64,000 nucleotides of DNA, from positions 48,242-112,241 of the forward strand of contig NZ_AOIL01000017.1 in assembly GCF_000337595.1 (NCBI RefSeq). The letters are read 5' to 3'. This document shows, in pieces, positions 17,057 to 26,195 of the stretch (its first letter is position 1; each line of letters opens with the position of its first letter). Below the pieces are notes generated by a model. It ran no database searches and had not been told where the DNA came from. It saw only the letters and a program-made list of their open reading frames with translations. This DNA is from Natrialba taiwanensis DSM 12281. GTDB taxonomy: Archaea; Halobacteriota; Halobacteria; Halobacteriales; Natrialbaceae. The position numbers were made by a program, and so were the translations under genes.

Positions 17057-20000
17057 TCAGGCGTCATCGGCTCCGTCGTCGTCATCGGCTGCGTCGTCGT
17101 CCGCTGCGTTGCCGAACGTGAACACGTCGTCGTCGGTCTCCGTTTCGTCAGCCGAATCCGTCTTTGTGTCCGCGAACTCGTCGGCCTCACGATCCGCCTC
17201 GACTGATCCAAGCGGATCGATACGCTCTGAGTCGTCGTCATCGAACGTGGGGGTCTCGTCGGCCGTATCGACACCAACGGGATCGTCAGCGGCCACATCG
17301 TCGCCACCCACATTGAGTTCAGAATCGGTTTCGGCCGCCCCGTCGGCGTCGGTCTCGAACGCCAGCGGGTCCGGCGTCGCGTCTCCCGCGTCGGCCTCGT
17401 CACTCGCGGCTGCCGAGTCGAGATCCGTCGGCTCGGCTGTCGGTTCCGGGCCTCCATCGCGGTCGGTTGCAGGGTCGACCGCGAGCGGGTCGGCCGACTC
17501 GTCGACCGCCGACTCGTCGAACACCGGTCCGTCGAACGCCGACTGCTCGACCGTGTGCTCGCTGAACTCGTCGGTATCGGAACCGGACTCGCGCCCGGTT
17601 GCGACATCGGCAGTATCGACGGGTCCGACATCGTCAGTCTCGGCTTGAAGTGCAGCCGTGGATTCCGGTTCTGGCTCGGGTTCGTCTTCGACGGTGATGC
17701 TGTCGGTGGGGGTGTCGTCCGTGGTGTCGGTATCGGTGTCGGTGTCGACGGCACCGTCAAACGTTGGTCCGTCGAGGTCGAGCCCCGTTTCGGTCTCCTC
17801 GATCGTCACGTCCAGATCGAGTGCAGCCTGCTCGACATCGGTCTCGAACCGATCGAGGGCGGCGGAGAGCTGGGCGGACTGCTCGGAGAGGTTCGAGGCG
17901 GAGTTCGTGACTTCCGTCAGCGCCGTCGTCTGTTCCTCGGCGGCCGCGGCGACGTTTTCGGCCTCCGAGGTCGTCTCCTCGGAGACGGTTGCCGCGTCGT
18001 CGACCATCGCAACGACCTCCTGGGTCGAGGCCGCCTGTTGTTCGGTCGCCGCGGAAATTTCCTGCACGCCGATGTTCGTCTCCTGGGCGAGGTCGGTGAT
18101 CTCTTCGAGCGCATCGACGGCCGCCGTGACGCGCTCGCTCGCGGCGTCGATGTTCGAACTCGTTCCCTCGACCTCGGCGGCGGACTGTTCGGTGCGCTTG
18201 CGGATCGCTTCGAGGCGGTCTTCGGCTTCGTCGGCTGCCTCCGCAACATCCTCGGAGAGCGCCTTGACTTCCGTGGCGACGACGGAGAAGCCTTCTTCGT
18301 CCTCGCTGGTGACCGTGCGGGAGGCCTCGATGTTCGCGTTCAGCGCCAGCATGTTCGTCTGGCGGGCGATTTCGGAAATCGTGGCGATCAGGTCGTCGAT
18401 CTGCTGGACTTCGTCTTCGAGGCGCTGTATTTCCTCGACAGCACCGCCAGCCTCGGACTCGATATCGTCCATCGCGGCGATCGCTTCCTGTGCGGCTTCC
18501 TGACCCTCCTGGCCGGTTTCGACCGTCCGTTCGGCGATATCTGCAACCTGGTTCGAGGAGGCTGCGATCTCCTCGGTCGTCGTCGAGAGCGCACTCATCT
18601 CCTGGTTGACCGACTGCAGCGACTCGTTCTGTTGCTCGGCACCGTGGGAGATTTCCTGAATCGACTCCGAAACCTGTTGGGAGGCCGATCGGACCTCCTC
18701 GCTCGAGGCGGTCACCTGCTCGGAGGCCGTCGCAACGTCGGTCGCGAACTGGTTCAGTTCGGCCACCGTCTGCTCGATTTCCTCGAGCATGACGTTGAAG
18801 TCCGTCGCGATGTTGGCCATCGCCTCGTTCTCGCTGTCGGCATCCATCCTGGCGGTCAGGTCGCCGTCGGCGGCCGCCTCCATCACGTCGCTGTACTCGT
18901 CCGCCTGCCGTTCGAGGTGCGTGTTGATCTCTGCGATCCGCTCGCGCTCGAGTTCAGCTTCTTCGCGGGCCGTCTCCGCCTCCTCGATCTGTTCGCGCAA
19001 TGCGCCACGCATCGAGTCGAACCCGTCGTAGAGGCGGCCGATATTGTCGATACGCTTGGTTTCGAGGTCGACGTCGAGATCGCCGTCTTCCATCTGTCCA
19101 GCTTTGTTCGTTAGCCGGTCGATCGAAACGGCCGTATTCCGGCCCAGTACCGCACCGACCATTCCGACCATCAGCACGCCGATGAAGGTCGCGATGTATC
19201 CCCACTCACTGATCGTGCTGACGAAGCCGTAGGCCTGATCGGTCGGCTCGTGTGTGAGGACGACCCAGTCGGTGCCGTAGACCCGTGCCGAACTGGCAAC
19301 GTACTCCTCGCTATCGAACTCGTACGTGTCGAGGACGCCGGCGGTCTCGCCGGAAACCTCCCGCGTACTTGCACCCTCCGTCAGTGCCGAATCGATCAGG
19401 TCGGTGTTTCCGTCGTATGTCTGGCCGAGCGTCTCGTAGTCCCCGCCGTAGTCGGCGTTGTCGAGGATGATTTCGTTGTTGGATCCGGTGTCGACGACGA
19501 CGGTTGCGACCTGGTCGTCGTCCTGGAATTGGTTGCCGTACGCTTCGAGTTCAGCCGTGTAGACGAGCGCTCGGTCGTCCGCGTTGGGAACGGAGAGGAC
19601 GTAGGTGATGACCGACGACTCCTCGCCGAGTTCGCCCTCGAGAACCTGCGGGCTGGAGACCCAGGGGACCTGGGCCGTTGCCTGGTCGTAGGCGTCGTCC
19701 GAGACGGTTTCGAGGCCGGTTGCGGATTCGCCCCGGAGTTCGTCCTCGGTGCTCGCGAGGACCGTCTCGTCGCTGGTGTCGACGTAGCTGATCGAGAAGG
19801 TGTCGACGTCGAGGTGTTCCTCCCAATCGAGGAGGCGCTGTTCGATTGCGTCGGCGTCGTCGCTGGCGACGACATCGGAGTGGGCGAACGTCGAAATCGT
19901 CTGTTCGTTCTGTTCGTTCCACATCTGCAGTCCCTGTGCTTCTTGGCCGGCAAACGCGGTCTGATCGGACTGGGTGCGCTGTTCTACCTCGTTGGTAATG

Positions 20001-20119
20001 CCAGCGGTCGCACCGATTCCGATCAGGCCGATCGACAGTCCGATCACCAGCAACGCGATCCCGAATTTGACCGCGTACCGGCGTCGAATTGCCGACGGCA
20101 CTACACGTCGAATATCCAT
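17057..20119 (-). CDS. Methyl-accepting taxis transducer (Htr) with long acidic tail
   Basis: A 1020-residue transducer for chemo- or phototaxis. Membrane helix 1 is at about residues 17-41, an extracytoplasmic Cache-like sensor at about 42-300, helix 2 at about 306-326, then a HAMP region and a long coiled-coil signalling domain. The conserved hairpin tip that contacts CheA/CheW reads IARQTNMLALNANIEAS near 585-600. Methylation-type helices with Glu/Gln pairs flank it. After about residue 765 a roughly 250-residue, extremely Asp/Glu/Thr-rich disordered tail follows, unusually long for the family. A minus-strand TATA-like box lies at about 20147-20155. Confidence 0.93.
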   Translation of the reverse strand: MDIRRVVPSAIRRRYAVKFGIALLVIGLSIGLIGIGATAGITNEVEQRTQSDQTAFAGQEAQGLQMWNEQNEQTISTFAHSDVVASDDADAIEQRLLDWEEHLDVDTFSISYVDTSDETVLASTEDELRGESATGLETVSDDAYDQATAQVPWVSSPQVLEGELGEESSVITYVLSVPNADDRALVYTAELEAYGNQFQDDDQVATVVVDTGSNNEIILDNADYGGDYETLGQTYDGNTDLIDSALTEGASTREVSGETAGVLDTYEFDSEEYVASSARVYGTDWVVLTHEPTDQAYGFVSTISEWGYIATFIGVLMVGMVGAVLGRNTAVSIDRLTNKAGQMEDGDLDVDLETKRIDNIGRLYDGFDSMRGALREQIEEAETAREEAELERERIAEINTHLERQADEYSDVMEAAADGDLTARMDADSENEAMANIATDFNVMLEEIEQTVAELNQFATDVATASEQVTASSEEVRSASQQVSESIQEISHGAEQQNESLQSVNQEMSALSTTTEEIAASSNQVADIAERTVETGQEGQEAAQEAIAAMDDIESEAGGAVEEIQRLEDEVQQIDDLIATISEIARQTNMLALNANIEASRTVTSEDEEGFSVVATEVKALSEDVAEAADEAEDRLEAIRKRTEQSAAEVEGTSSNIDAASERVTAAVDALEEITDLAQETNIGVQEISAATEQQAASTQEVVAMVDDAATVSEETTSEAENVAAAAEEQTTALTEVTNSASNLSEQSAQLSAALDRFETDVEQAALDLDVTIEETETGLDLDGPTFDGAVDTDTDTDTTDDTPTDSITVEDEPEPEPESTAALQAETDDVGPVDTADVATGRESGSDTDEFSEHTVEQSAFDGPVFDESAVDESADPLAVDPATDRDGGPEPTAEPTDLDSAAASDEADAGDATPDPLAFETDADGAAETDSELNVGGDDVAADDPVGVDTADETPTFDDDDSERIDPLGSVEADREADEFADTKTDSADETETDDDVFTFGNAADDDAADDDDGADDA

Positions 20120-20146
20120 CGATAGTCAACGCGTGCGGTGGTCGGT

Positions 20147-20155
20147 ACATAAAAG
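20147..20155 (-). promoter_or_regulatory. TATA box of the transducer gene
   Basis: On the minus strand the sequence cttttatgt is about 32 nt before the transducer ATG, placing the transcript start only a few bases upstream of it. Confidence 0.5.
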
Positions 20156-20357
20156 GTGATCCACAGTTATCAGCACCGATAATCGAACGGCGAGTTCTGC
20201 CCGCTCGACTGACGGCTGTGAACTCGAGCCGTGGTAACTCTCATGAGTCGGTCATATCGAGATGATTTCGTAACGCAATCGTGAGCGATAGCTGATAGAA
20301 CCTGGCGACAGAGTAGTTACTCAGCAGTCCCTGTCTCGCGTGAACCCGTCCGGAACC

Positions 20358-20365
20358 GTTAAGAA
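20358..20365 (+). promoter_or_regulatory. TATA-like box of the 20391 gene
   Basis: The sequence gttaagaa is centred about 29 nt before the ATG at 20391, which supports that start over the upstream in-frame codon at 20340. The rest of the 271-base divergent region to the transducer gene shows no further gene. Confidence 0.5.
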
Positions 20366-20390
20366 ACATAGGTCGAAAGGACAGTCCAGT

Positions 20391-21719
20391 ATGACAGACT
20401 TTGATCGGGAGTATCCAACCCCGACCACTGCTGGCCAGCAGACCCAGCACAGTCTTCGACGGCGTCAACTTCTCGCGACAGCGGCCGGTGCAGCCACACT
20501 TTCTACCGCTGGATGTACGGAGACGTACGACACCATCGTCGGCAGTGAAACCGACGGCGACGAGACGGTGACGATCGGCGTTTTGGCTCCCGAACCGGAA
20601 AACGACTTCAACGGTCGCGCCATCGTCCGCTCGGCCCAGGTCGCCCGCGATCTTCTCAACGAGACGGGCGGTATCAACGGTCGCACGGTCGAACTGGCGG
20701 TCGGAAACACGAGCGGGAGCCCGCTCGAGGCCCGCCGCGAATATCAACGGCTCGTTCTCGAGGAGGATGCGGCCGTTACAATCGGCGTCTCGACGAGCGA
20801 GGTCCTCGAGACGATCATCGACGATATTGCGGAACAGGAGACGCTTCACATCACCGCCGGTGCCGCAACCTCTAGCGTGAGTGAACTCGTCCGCGAGGAC
20901 TACGAGCAATACAAGTACCACTTTCGCGCCGGACCGGTCAACGACTACGACCTCGGGCAGGCCCAGATCGACTTCCTCGGCGACATGGCACCCGATCTGG
21001 GGTGGGACTCGATCGCGCTGCTGGCCGAGGACTACGAGTGGAACCGCGGCGCGTGGGAAACCTTCCAGGACGAACAGTCGGGAATCGATCTCGATATCGC
21101 CATGGAAGAACGGTACCCGCCGGCAACCGACGACTTCTCGACCATCTACGAGACGGCCGAAGCCGAGGGTGCCGACGCCGTCTTCATCTCGACCGCCCAC
21201 ACCGGTACCGACGCCGTCGTCGACTGGACGGCCCAGGAACCTGAACTCGGGTTCGGCGGGATCCACGTGCCGATGCAGCTGCCGACCTACTACGACGCGG
21301 TCGACGGTGCCTGTCAGTTTGCGGTCGGACAGAGCAGCGCGCCGCTCGGTGCGGAGGTAACGGCGGAAACACCGACCTTCGAGGACGCGTATCAGGACGC
21401 CTACGGCGAGTCTTCGCCGGTCTACACCGGCTACTTCGCCTACGACGCGGTCGCGCTGTTCGCCGAGGCGGCCACGCAGGCGGAAACGGTCGATTCCGCC
21501 GACCTCGTGCCGGTGCTCGAAGACATCGAGTTCACCGGCAGCGCCGGGCAGATCGAGTTCTACGGCCGGGATCACGAGTTCCCGCACGACCTCGCGTACA
21601 ACCGGGGCGATACGCTGTACTTCCAGTGGCAGGAAGACGATGCGGGGAACGGCACCCAAGAAGTCATCTGGCCGGACGAGCACGCGACGGCGGAGTACGT
21701 CACACCGGAGTGGCTTTGA
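20391..21719 (+). CDS. ABC-type branched-chain amino acid/amide binding lipoprotein
   Basis: A 442-residue extracytoplasmic solute-binding protein. The N-terminus has a Tat lipoprotein signal (LRRRQLLATAAGAATLSTAGC), and the mature protein has the two-lobed type 1 periplasmic-binding fold of Leu/Ile/Val-type receptors: VTIGVLAPEPENDFNGRAIV, then a helical DLLNETGGINGRTVEL, and a DAVFISTAHTGTD strand-loop. No permease or ATPase genes follow, so it is an orphan receptor here. The divergently transcribed taxis transducer makes a role as a binding protein for chemosensing plausible, as known for other haloarchaeal receptor-transducer pairs (inference). Confidence 0.85.
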   Translation: MTDFDREYPTPTTAGQQTQHSLRRRQLLATAAGAATLSTAGCTETYDTIVGSETDGDETVTIGVLAPEPENDFNGRAIVRSAQVARDLLNETGGINGRTVELAVGNTSGSPLEARREYQRLVLEEDAAVTIGVSTSEVLETIIDDIAEQETLHITAGAATSSVSELVREDYEQYKYHFRAGPVNDYDLGQAQIDFLGDMAPDLGWDSIALLAEDYEWNRGAWETFQDEQSGIDLDIAMEERYPPATDDFSTIYETAEAEGADAVFISTAHTGTDAVVDWTAQEPELGFGGIHVPMQLPTYYDAVDGACQFAVGQSSAPLGAEVTAETPTFEDAYQDAYGESSPVYTGYFAYDAVALFAEAATQAETVDSADLVPVLEDIEFTGSAGQIEFYGRDHEFPHDLAYNRGDTLYFQWQEDDAGNGTQEVIWPDEHATAEYVTPEWL

Positions 21720-21960
21720 GGACTGGAAGCGAGCTGCAGCGGGTTCGGAGAGCCGACTCTGATAGCGGGTCGAGGCGGGTTCGGTCAGGTCAGCGCAACG
21801 GCTCGTAGTACGACGGGCGAGTATCGGTCGCTGCCGCGGGTGTAGTGGAAGTCAAGTGGAAGCCGGTTGGCGTTGGCGGCATCGATGGTGTCAACGGCAT
21901 CGGCGAGAGCGCAGCGGCGGTTGCAGCGCCAGCGCGAGGTGATCGACCGGACCGGTGCGC

Positions 21961-22602
21961 TCAGTTCTCGCCGTCACCGCCGCTCTCATTCTTGTTTTCG
22001 TTCTCGGTCGTCTCCGTCTCGGCCGCATCGCGGACGCCAACCGCCTGCGAAACGTCGACGTCAGCGGGTTCGTCCCGCCCGCCGACGACGGTCTCTCCCG
22101 ACTCGGTTTCGACGTAGACATCATCCGCAAAGCCACCCTCCGCGTGGGGGTGGACGGGATCATCGAGTTTCTCGGGCGTCGATGGGGCCTCGGTAAGCCC
22201 CGCCGCCGGCGCGAACTGGCCGAGCGGTTCGTCGATCGTAATGTCCCAGCGCTCGAAGAACTCGCGGTAGCGGTCGTAGTGGGCGTCGAGTTCGTCCGTG
22301 GGAAATTCCATCATCTCGGTCCAGCCGTGGTTGTAGAAGTCGAACGCGGCCTGGATGTGGGTGATTTCGCGGGCTTCGGCCTCGGAGTAGCCGTCCTTGA
22401 GTGCCCGCAGGTAGGTGTCGATCGTGGCCTCGAAGAGGTCGTCGAGGTGGTCCTCACGCTCGTCGGCGTGGGCGGGGTCTGCTTTGTCGAGGAAAACGCG
22501 TGTGTGGAGACGGACGAGTCCGGCGGTGGCGACGGATCGAACGACCGGCGTCTGTAGTGCTGTTCGAGAGGCGAAATGGCGCGCGTTCTGGCGAAGTTTC
22601 AT
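21961..22602 (-). CDS. DUF6149-like hypothetical protein
   Basis: A 213-residue soluble protein, mainly helical in its first 130 residues (MKLRQNARHFASRTALQTP, then AFDFYNHGWTEMMEFP), with a charged, low-complexity C-terminus. It resembles the haloarchaeal DUF6149 family, of unknown function. ATG 22602 is chosen because homologue-like sequence begins there, although the frame stays open to 22707. The 241-base convergent gap to the binding-protein gene contains nothing I can support. Confidence 0.65.
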   Translation of the reverse strand: MKLRQNARHFASRTALQTPVVRSVATAGLVRLHTRVFLDKADPAHADEREDHLDDLFEATIDTYLRALKDGYSEAEAREITHIQAAFDFYNHGWTEMMEFPTDELDAHYDRYREFFERWDITIDEPLGQFAPAAGLTEAPSTPEKLDDPVHPHAEGGFADDVYVETESGETVVGGRDEPADVDVSQAVGVRDAAETETTENENKNESGGDGEN

Positions 22603-22787
22603 AGCGAATGGTACGGTGTCGTTCCTAAAGAGCGGTTCGGGAGCGTGTTCTGAGTCTGGACTGGATTGTTTTCGAGAGCGGGTCAGTCGCGCCGGCGGAG
22701 TTACCATTGTTCACAAGCATCGAGGGATACCTGACGATTGTTACGATCTTTGAGGTCGAACGGCAAAATGAACGAGATAGCAATCCA

Positions 22788-22795
22788 CTTTAACC
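22788..22795 (+). promoter_or_regulatory. TATA box of the FAD oxidoreductase
   Basis: The sequence ctttaacc is centred about 26 nt before the ATG at 22817, the spacing of a leaderless transcript. Confidence 0.55.
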
Positions 22796-22816
22796 CGCAT
22801 TACGAACGGTCGAGAT

Positions 22817-24061
22817 ATGACAGACTACGTCATCATCGGGGACGGTATCTCGGGCAGTTCGGCTGCCGAGACCCTTCGGGAAGAAGACCCGGAGTCGTCG
22901 ATTACCGTCATCACCGATGAGGGGGAGTCGCTGTACAATCGCATTCTCATCAAGGAACACGCGAAGGGCAAACTTCCCGAAGCACCAATCTCGATTCACG
23001 ACGAAGAGTGGTACGAAGAGCGTGACATCGACCTCTCGCTCAACACGCACGTGACGACGGTCGATCCGAACGAGAAGATCGTCCACACCCACGAGGGGGA
23101 GGACACCACCTACGATAAGCTGCTTATCGCGACCGGCGGAACGCCGACCCAGCTACCGGTCGACGACAGCGATGCCGAGGGCGTCCACCACTTCTGGACG
23201 TTCCAGGACGCCCGTCGCATCCGCGAGAGCGCGGAAGCCGCAGAGAACGGCGTCATCGTCGGTGCTGGACTCCTCGGTATCGACTTCGCCGCCGTCTGTG
23301 GCGCACAGGGCGTCGAGGGCAAGTACCTCATGCGCGGCGACCGCTGGTGGCGCTACGCGCTCTCCGGGGACGGCGCGGAGATCATGCACGAGGGCATGCG
23401 CGAGAAGGGCGTCGAACCGGTCTTCGACAGCGGCGTCGACTACTTCGAGACCGACGCGGACGGACAGGTCACGGCCGCCGTCGACCCGAACGGCGACCGG
23501 TACGAGTGTGACTTCGCCGGCGTCGCAATCGGGCTGACGTTCAACACCGAGTTCCTCCGCGGGGTCGGCCTCGAGATGAACAACGGCATCGTCGTCGACG
23601 AGTTCATGCAGACGAACGTCGACGACATCTACGCGGCGGGAGACATTACTCGCTTCTACGACGTGCTACTCGACGAAGAGGCCCAGAACGGGTCCTGGGG
23701 ATCGGCAAAGGAACAGGGTCGTGTCGCGGCGGTCAATATGGCTGCAGACGACGAGGACGAAGTGTTCGAGTGGGTTTCGTCGTACTCGATTACGCACTTT
23801 GACTTCCCGTTCCTCTCCTTCGGTCATCCGACGCTCGGTGACGAACACGTCGAACGCCGGTACAGCGACACGGAGTGGCGGCGGATCGCGATCAAGGACG
23901 GTAAGATCGTCGGCGGTGTGCTCATCGGCGCCCTCTCGCCGCAGCGGACGCTCAAGCAGTTGATGCGCGAACAGCGCGATATCGGCGAGCAGGCGGAGGT
24001 CCTTCTCGAGCCGTCCGTCGAGATCGACGACCTCGCGCCTGCACAGAGCCAGGAGCAGTAA
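22817..24061 (+). CDS. FAD-dependent pyridine nucleotide-disulfide oxidoreductase
   Basis: A 414-residue flavoprotein with two Rossmann folds: an FAD-binding N-terminus (VIIGDGISGSSAAETL) and an NAD(P)-binding motif in the middle (GVIVGAGLLGIDFAAV). The FAD-contacting motif DDIYAAGDITRFYD comes near residue 270. This is the layout of NADH:rubredoxin or ferredoxin reductases and the N-terminal part of NirB. No redox-active CxxC pair is visible, so it is not a thioredoxin reductase. It lies upstream of a stress protein (opposite strand) and an NrfD-type subunit, suggesting an electron-transfer setting. Confidence 0.85.
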   Translation: MTDYVIIGDGISGSSAAETLREEDPESSITVITDEGESLYNRILIKEHAKGKLPEAPISIHDEEWYEERDIDLSLNTHVTTVDPNEKIVHTHEGEDTTYDKLLIATGGTPTQLPVDDSDAEGVHHFWTFQDARRIRESAEAAENGVIVGAGLLGIDFAAVCGAQGVEGKYLMRGDRWWRYALSGDGAEIMHEGMREKGVEPVFDSGVDYFETDADGQVTAAVDPNGDRYECDFAGVAIGLTFNTEFLRGVGLEMNNGIVVDEFMQTNVDDIYAAGDITRFYDVLLDEEAQNGSWGSAKEQGRVAAVNMAADDEDEVFEWVSSYSITHFDFPFLSFGHPTLGDEHVERRYSDTEWRRIAIKDGKIVGGVLIGALSPQRTLKQLMREQRDIGEQAEVLLEPSVEIDDLAPAQSQEQ

Positions 24062-24102
24062 GGTTCCCGTCGCAGTTTGGCGTCGATACCGATCTTAGCC
24101 CG

Positions 24103-24519
24103 TTATCGAACGATCGTCACTGGAACCGGTGCTCGACGAACGACCTGTTCTGCGACACTTCCCAGTAGCGCCCGCGAGACCCCCGTCCGGCCGTGACTGC
24201 CGATAACGATCCGATCGACGGCATGGTCGCGAGCGTAGTCGACAATTGCGCGAGCCGGTCGTCCCTCGACCAGTTCGGTCGCCAGTGACTGCTCGGCCGC
24301 CGCGGCGCGGTCGTGGGCCGCCTCGAACAGGCCCGTCGCTCGCTCGCGGCGTTGCTCGAGCAGCGGTCCGGCACCCAGATGCGCGAACTCGCCGTAGCTG
24401 CTCTCCGAGAGGGAGACGGCGTGAAGAACGGTAATCTCGTCGTCCGGGTGCTCCCTGAGGGCGTACTCGAGCGCGGCCCAGCCCGGCTCGGAGTCGTCGA
24501 GCGCGACGAGCAGGTGCAT
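24103..24519 (-). CDS. Universal stress protein (UspA family)
   Basis: A 138-residue single-domain UspA. It starts MHLLVALDDSEPGWAALEYA and ends with the ATP-binding signature GSHGRTGVSRALLGSVAEQV, matching the G-x2-G-x9-G(S/T) pattern. Such proteins bind ATP and are linked to stress and energy status. ATG 24519 is chosen because the Usp fold begins there; the frame is open 12 codons further. It is convergent with the FAD oxidoreductase and divergent from the NrfD-like gene. Confidence 0.88.
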   Translation of the reverse strand: MHLLVALDDSEPGWAALEYALREHPDDEITVLHAVSLSESSYGEFAHLGAGPLLEQRRERATGLFEAAHDRAAAAEQSLATELVEGRPARAIVDYARDHAVDRIVIGSHGRTGVSRALLGSVAEQVVRRAPVPVTIVR

Positions 24520-24697
24520 GGGTGTTTCTACTGCACCGGGCCACTTTAATGACACTTGTTACCACACGTTCTGCGAGTCGGGAGTGCAAGGACACGATTC
24601 CGGAGAGCGTGCTGGTTCTGTCCACCTATCCGATCCTTGCAAGGCCAACGCTCGAAACAAACTGTGTCGCTGCGGTACAACATGTGAGATACTCACG

Positions 24698-26062
24698 ATG
24701 AGCACGAAATCACCCACCGAGGCGGACGTGCTTCGGCCGATCCGGCAAACATCGACCGTATACTACGTTCTCGTTGCTATTGCTGGGTTGGCGTTCGGGC
24801 TCTTTCTCCTCGGGTGGGGCTATCAGCTCACAGAGGGGATGGTCGTCACCGGGCTGGGTGACTGGGGGACCGGCGGCGGTGTCACGTGGGGAATCTACAT
24901 CGGCGCGTTCATCTGGTGGGTCGGGATCGCCCACGGTGGCATCATCCTCTCTGCTGCAGTCCGACTGCTCGGCATGGACCGCTACATGCCGGTCGCCCGT
25001 CTGGCCGAACTGCTCACCATCGGTGCGCTCTCCGCGGCCGCGTTCTACATCGTCGTCCACCTCGGCCGACCGGATCGGATGGTCACGAGCATCGCCGGCC
25101 ACTACCATATCACCGTCCACGCATCACCGCTGGTGTGGGACGTGACCGTCATCACGGCCTACTTCGTCCTGACGGCGACGTATCTCGCACTGACGCTCCG
25201 GTACGACATCAGCCGGCTGCAGTCCGATCTGCCGGACCGCTTCAATCCGATCTACAACATGCTGACGATCGGTTACACCGAACGCGAGGACGAGGTCGTC
25301 CAGCGAATGGTCTGGTGGATCGCACTGGCCATCATCATCATGGCACCACTGCTGCTCCACGGCGGTGTGATCCCGTGGCTGTTTGCCGTGCTCCCGACCC
25401 TGCCGCGCTGGTTCGGCGGCGTTCAGGGACCGCAGTTTCTCACCATCGCCCTGACCTCCGCGATCAGCGGCGTTATTCTCCTCGCCAGCGCCTTCCGTCA
25501 CGCATACGACTGGGACCACATCATCACCGACGACATCTTCCGCGGACTCACGCTCTGGCTCGGCTTCTTCAGCCTCCTGTTCCTGTGGCTCCAACTGCAG
25601 CAGCTACTCACCGGAACCTTCGCCCCACCGACCGACCTGGGTCACGTCTGGGCAGCGTCCATCGGGAACCCCATCTACATCATCTCGATGACACTCGTCA
25701 GTCTCACCCTCGCGTACATCTTCGCACAGACGATCCGCCCCGCCCTCTTTACCCGACGACGCGCCGCCGTCGCCGCCGTTGCGATCCTCCTCGGGACGAT
25801 CCTCGAGAAGGTCCTGTTCGTCGTCGAAGGCCTGGAGTACCCCGCGTTCGAAATCTACGCCGCAACACCTGGCCACTACATTCCCAGCCTGATCGAGTTC
25901 GCCTCACTCACCGGGACGATCGGCATGGTCTCGCTGTTCTTCCTCCTCGTCGCCAAGGTCATCCCCGTCGTCGAGCTCCACGCTATCGACCACCTCCGTC
26001 TCGAACGCGGCGAAGACGACGAGCACCGAGAGTCCGGCACCGGCCCGCCGACGCGCGACTGA
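24698..26062 (+). CDS. NrfD/PsrC-type membrane quinone-interacting subunit
   Basis: A 454-residue polytopic membrane protein of the NrfD/PsrC type, with about 9-10 helices. The sequence features are a WGIYIGAFIWWVGIAHGGI segment in helix 2, GRPDRMVTSI after helix 4, and LLLHGGVIPWLFAVLP in the core. NrfD proteins pass electrons between quinones and an iron-sulfur partner subunit in molybdoenzyme complexes. No iron-sulfur or molybdopterin subunit is encoded next to it, so its partner must lie elsewhere or it works alone. ATG 24698 begins the conserved protein; the upstream open frame adds a Cys-rich, unconvincing extension. Confidence 0.85.
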   Translation: MSTKSPTEADVLRPIRQTSTVYYVLVAIAGLAFGLFLLGWGYQLTEGMVVTGLGDWGTGGGVTWGIYIGAFIWWVGIAHGGIILSAAVRLLGMDRYMPVARLAELLTIGALSAAAFYIVVHLGRPDRMVTSIAGHYHITVHASPLVWDVTVITAYFVLTATYLALTLRYDISRLQSDLPDRFNPIYNMLTIGYTEREDEVVQRMVWWIALAIIIMAPLLLHGGVIPWLFAVLPTLPRWFGGVQGPQFLTIALTSAISGVILLASAFRHAYDWDHIITDDIFRGLTLWLGFFSLLFLWLQLQQLLTGTFAPPTDLGHVWAASIGNPIYIISMTLVSLTLAYIFAQTIRPALFTRRRAAVAAVAILLGTILEKVLFVVEGLEYPAFEIYAATPGHYIPSLIEFASLTGTIGMVSLFFLLVAKVIPVVELHAIDHLRLERGEDDEHRESGTGPPTRD

Positions 26063-26125
26063 CCGAGTTACCCTCCCGCGTCGCCGTCGCGCCGTCCCTG
26101 CGCTCGCCCGCGGTCCCGTTCCAGG

Positions 26126-26183
26126 CATCGAAACTCGATCATCCAACAGGCTCCGTGCACCGAAACTTGATTATCCAGCAGGC
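26126..26183 (+). repeat. Duplicated 26-bp element in the methyltransferase promoter
   Basis: Two copies, 26126-26151 and 26158-26183, agree at 22 of 26 positions with a 32-bp period (about three DNA turns). The second copy contains the TATA-like ttgattatcc centred about 25 nt before the ATG at 26196, so the repeat overlies the promoter. Confidence 0.55.
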
Positions 26184-26195
26184 GGATCGTCGCCC

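Noticed and set aside
17555..19114. A 519-codon plus-strand frame inside the transducer gene
   Set aside because: Antisense to heptad-repeat coding DNA, which produces repetitive Leu/Arg/Gly frames.
20241..21683. A 480-codon minus-strand frame over the binding protein
   Set aside because: The plus strand has a Tat lipobox and a complete binding-protein fold; the reverse frame has none.
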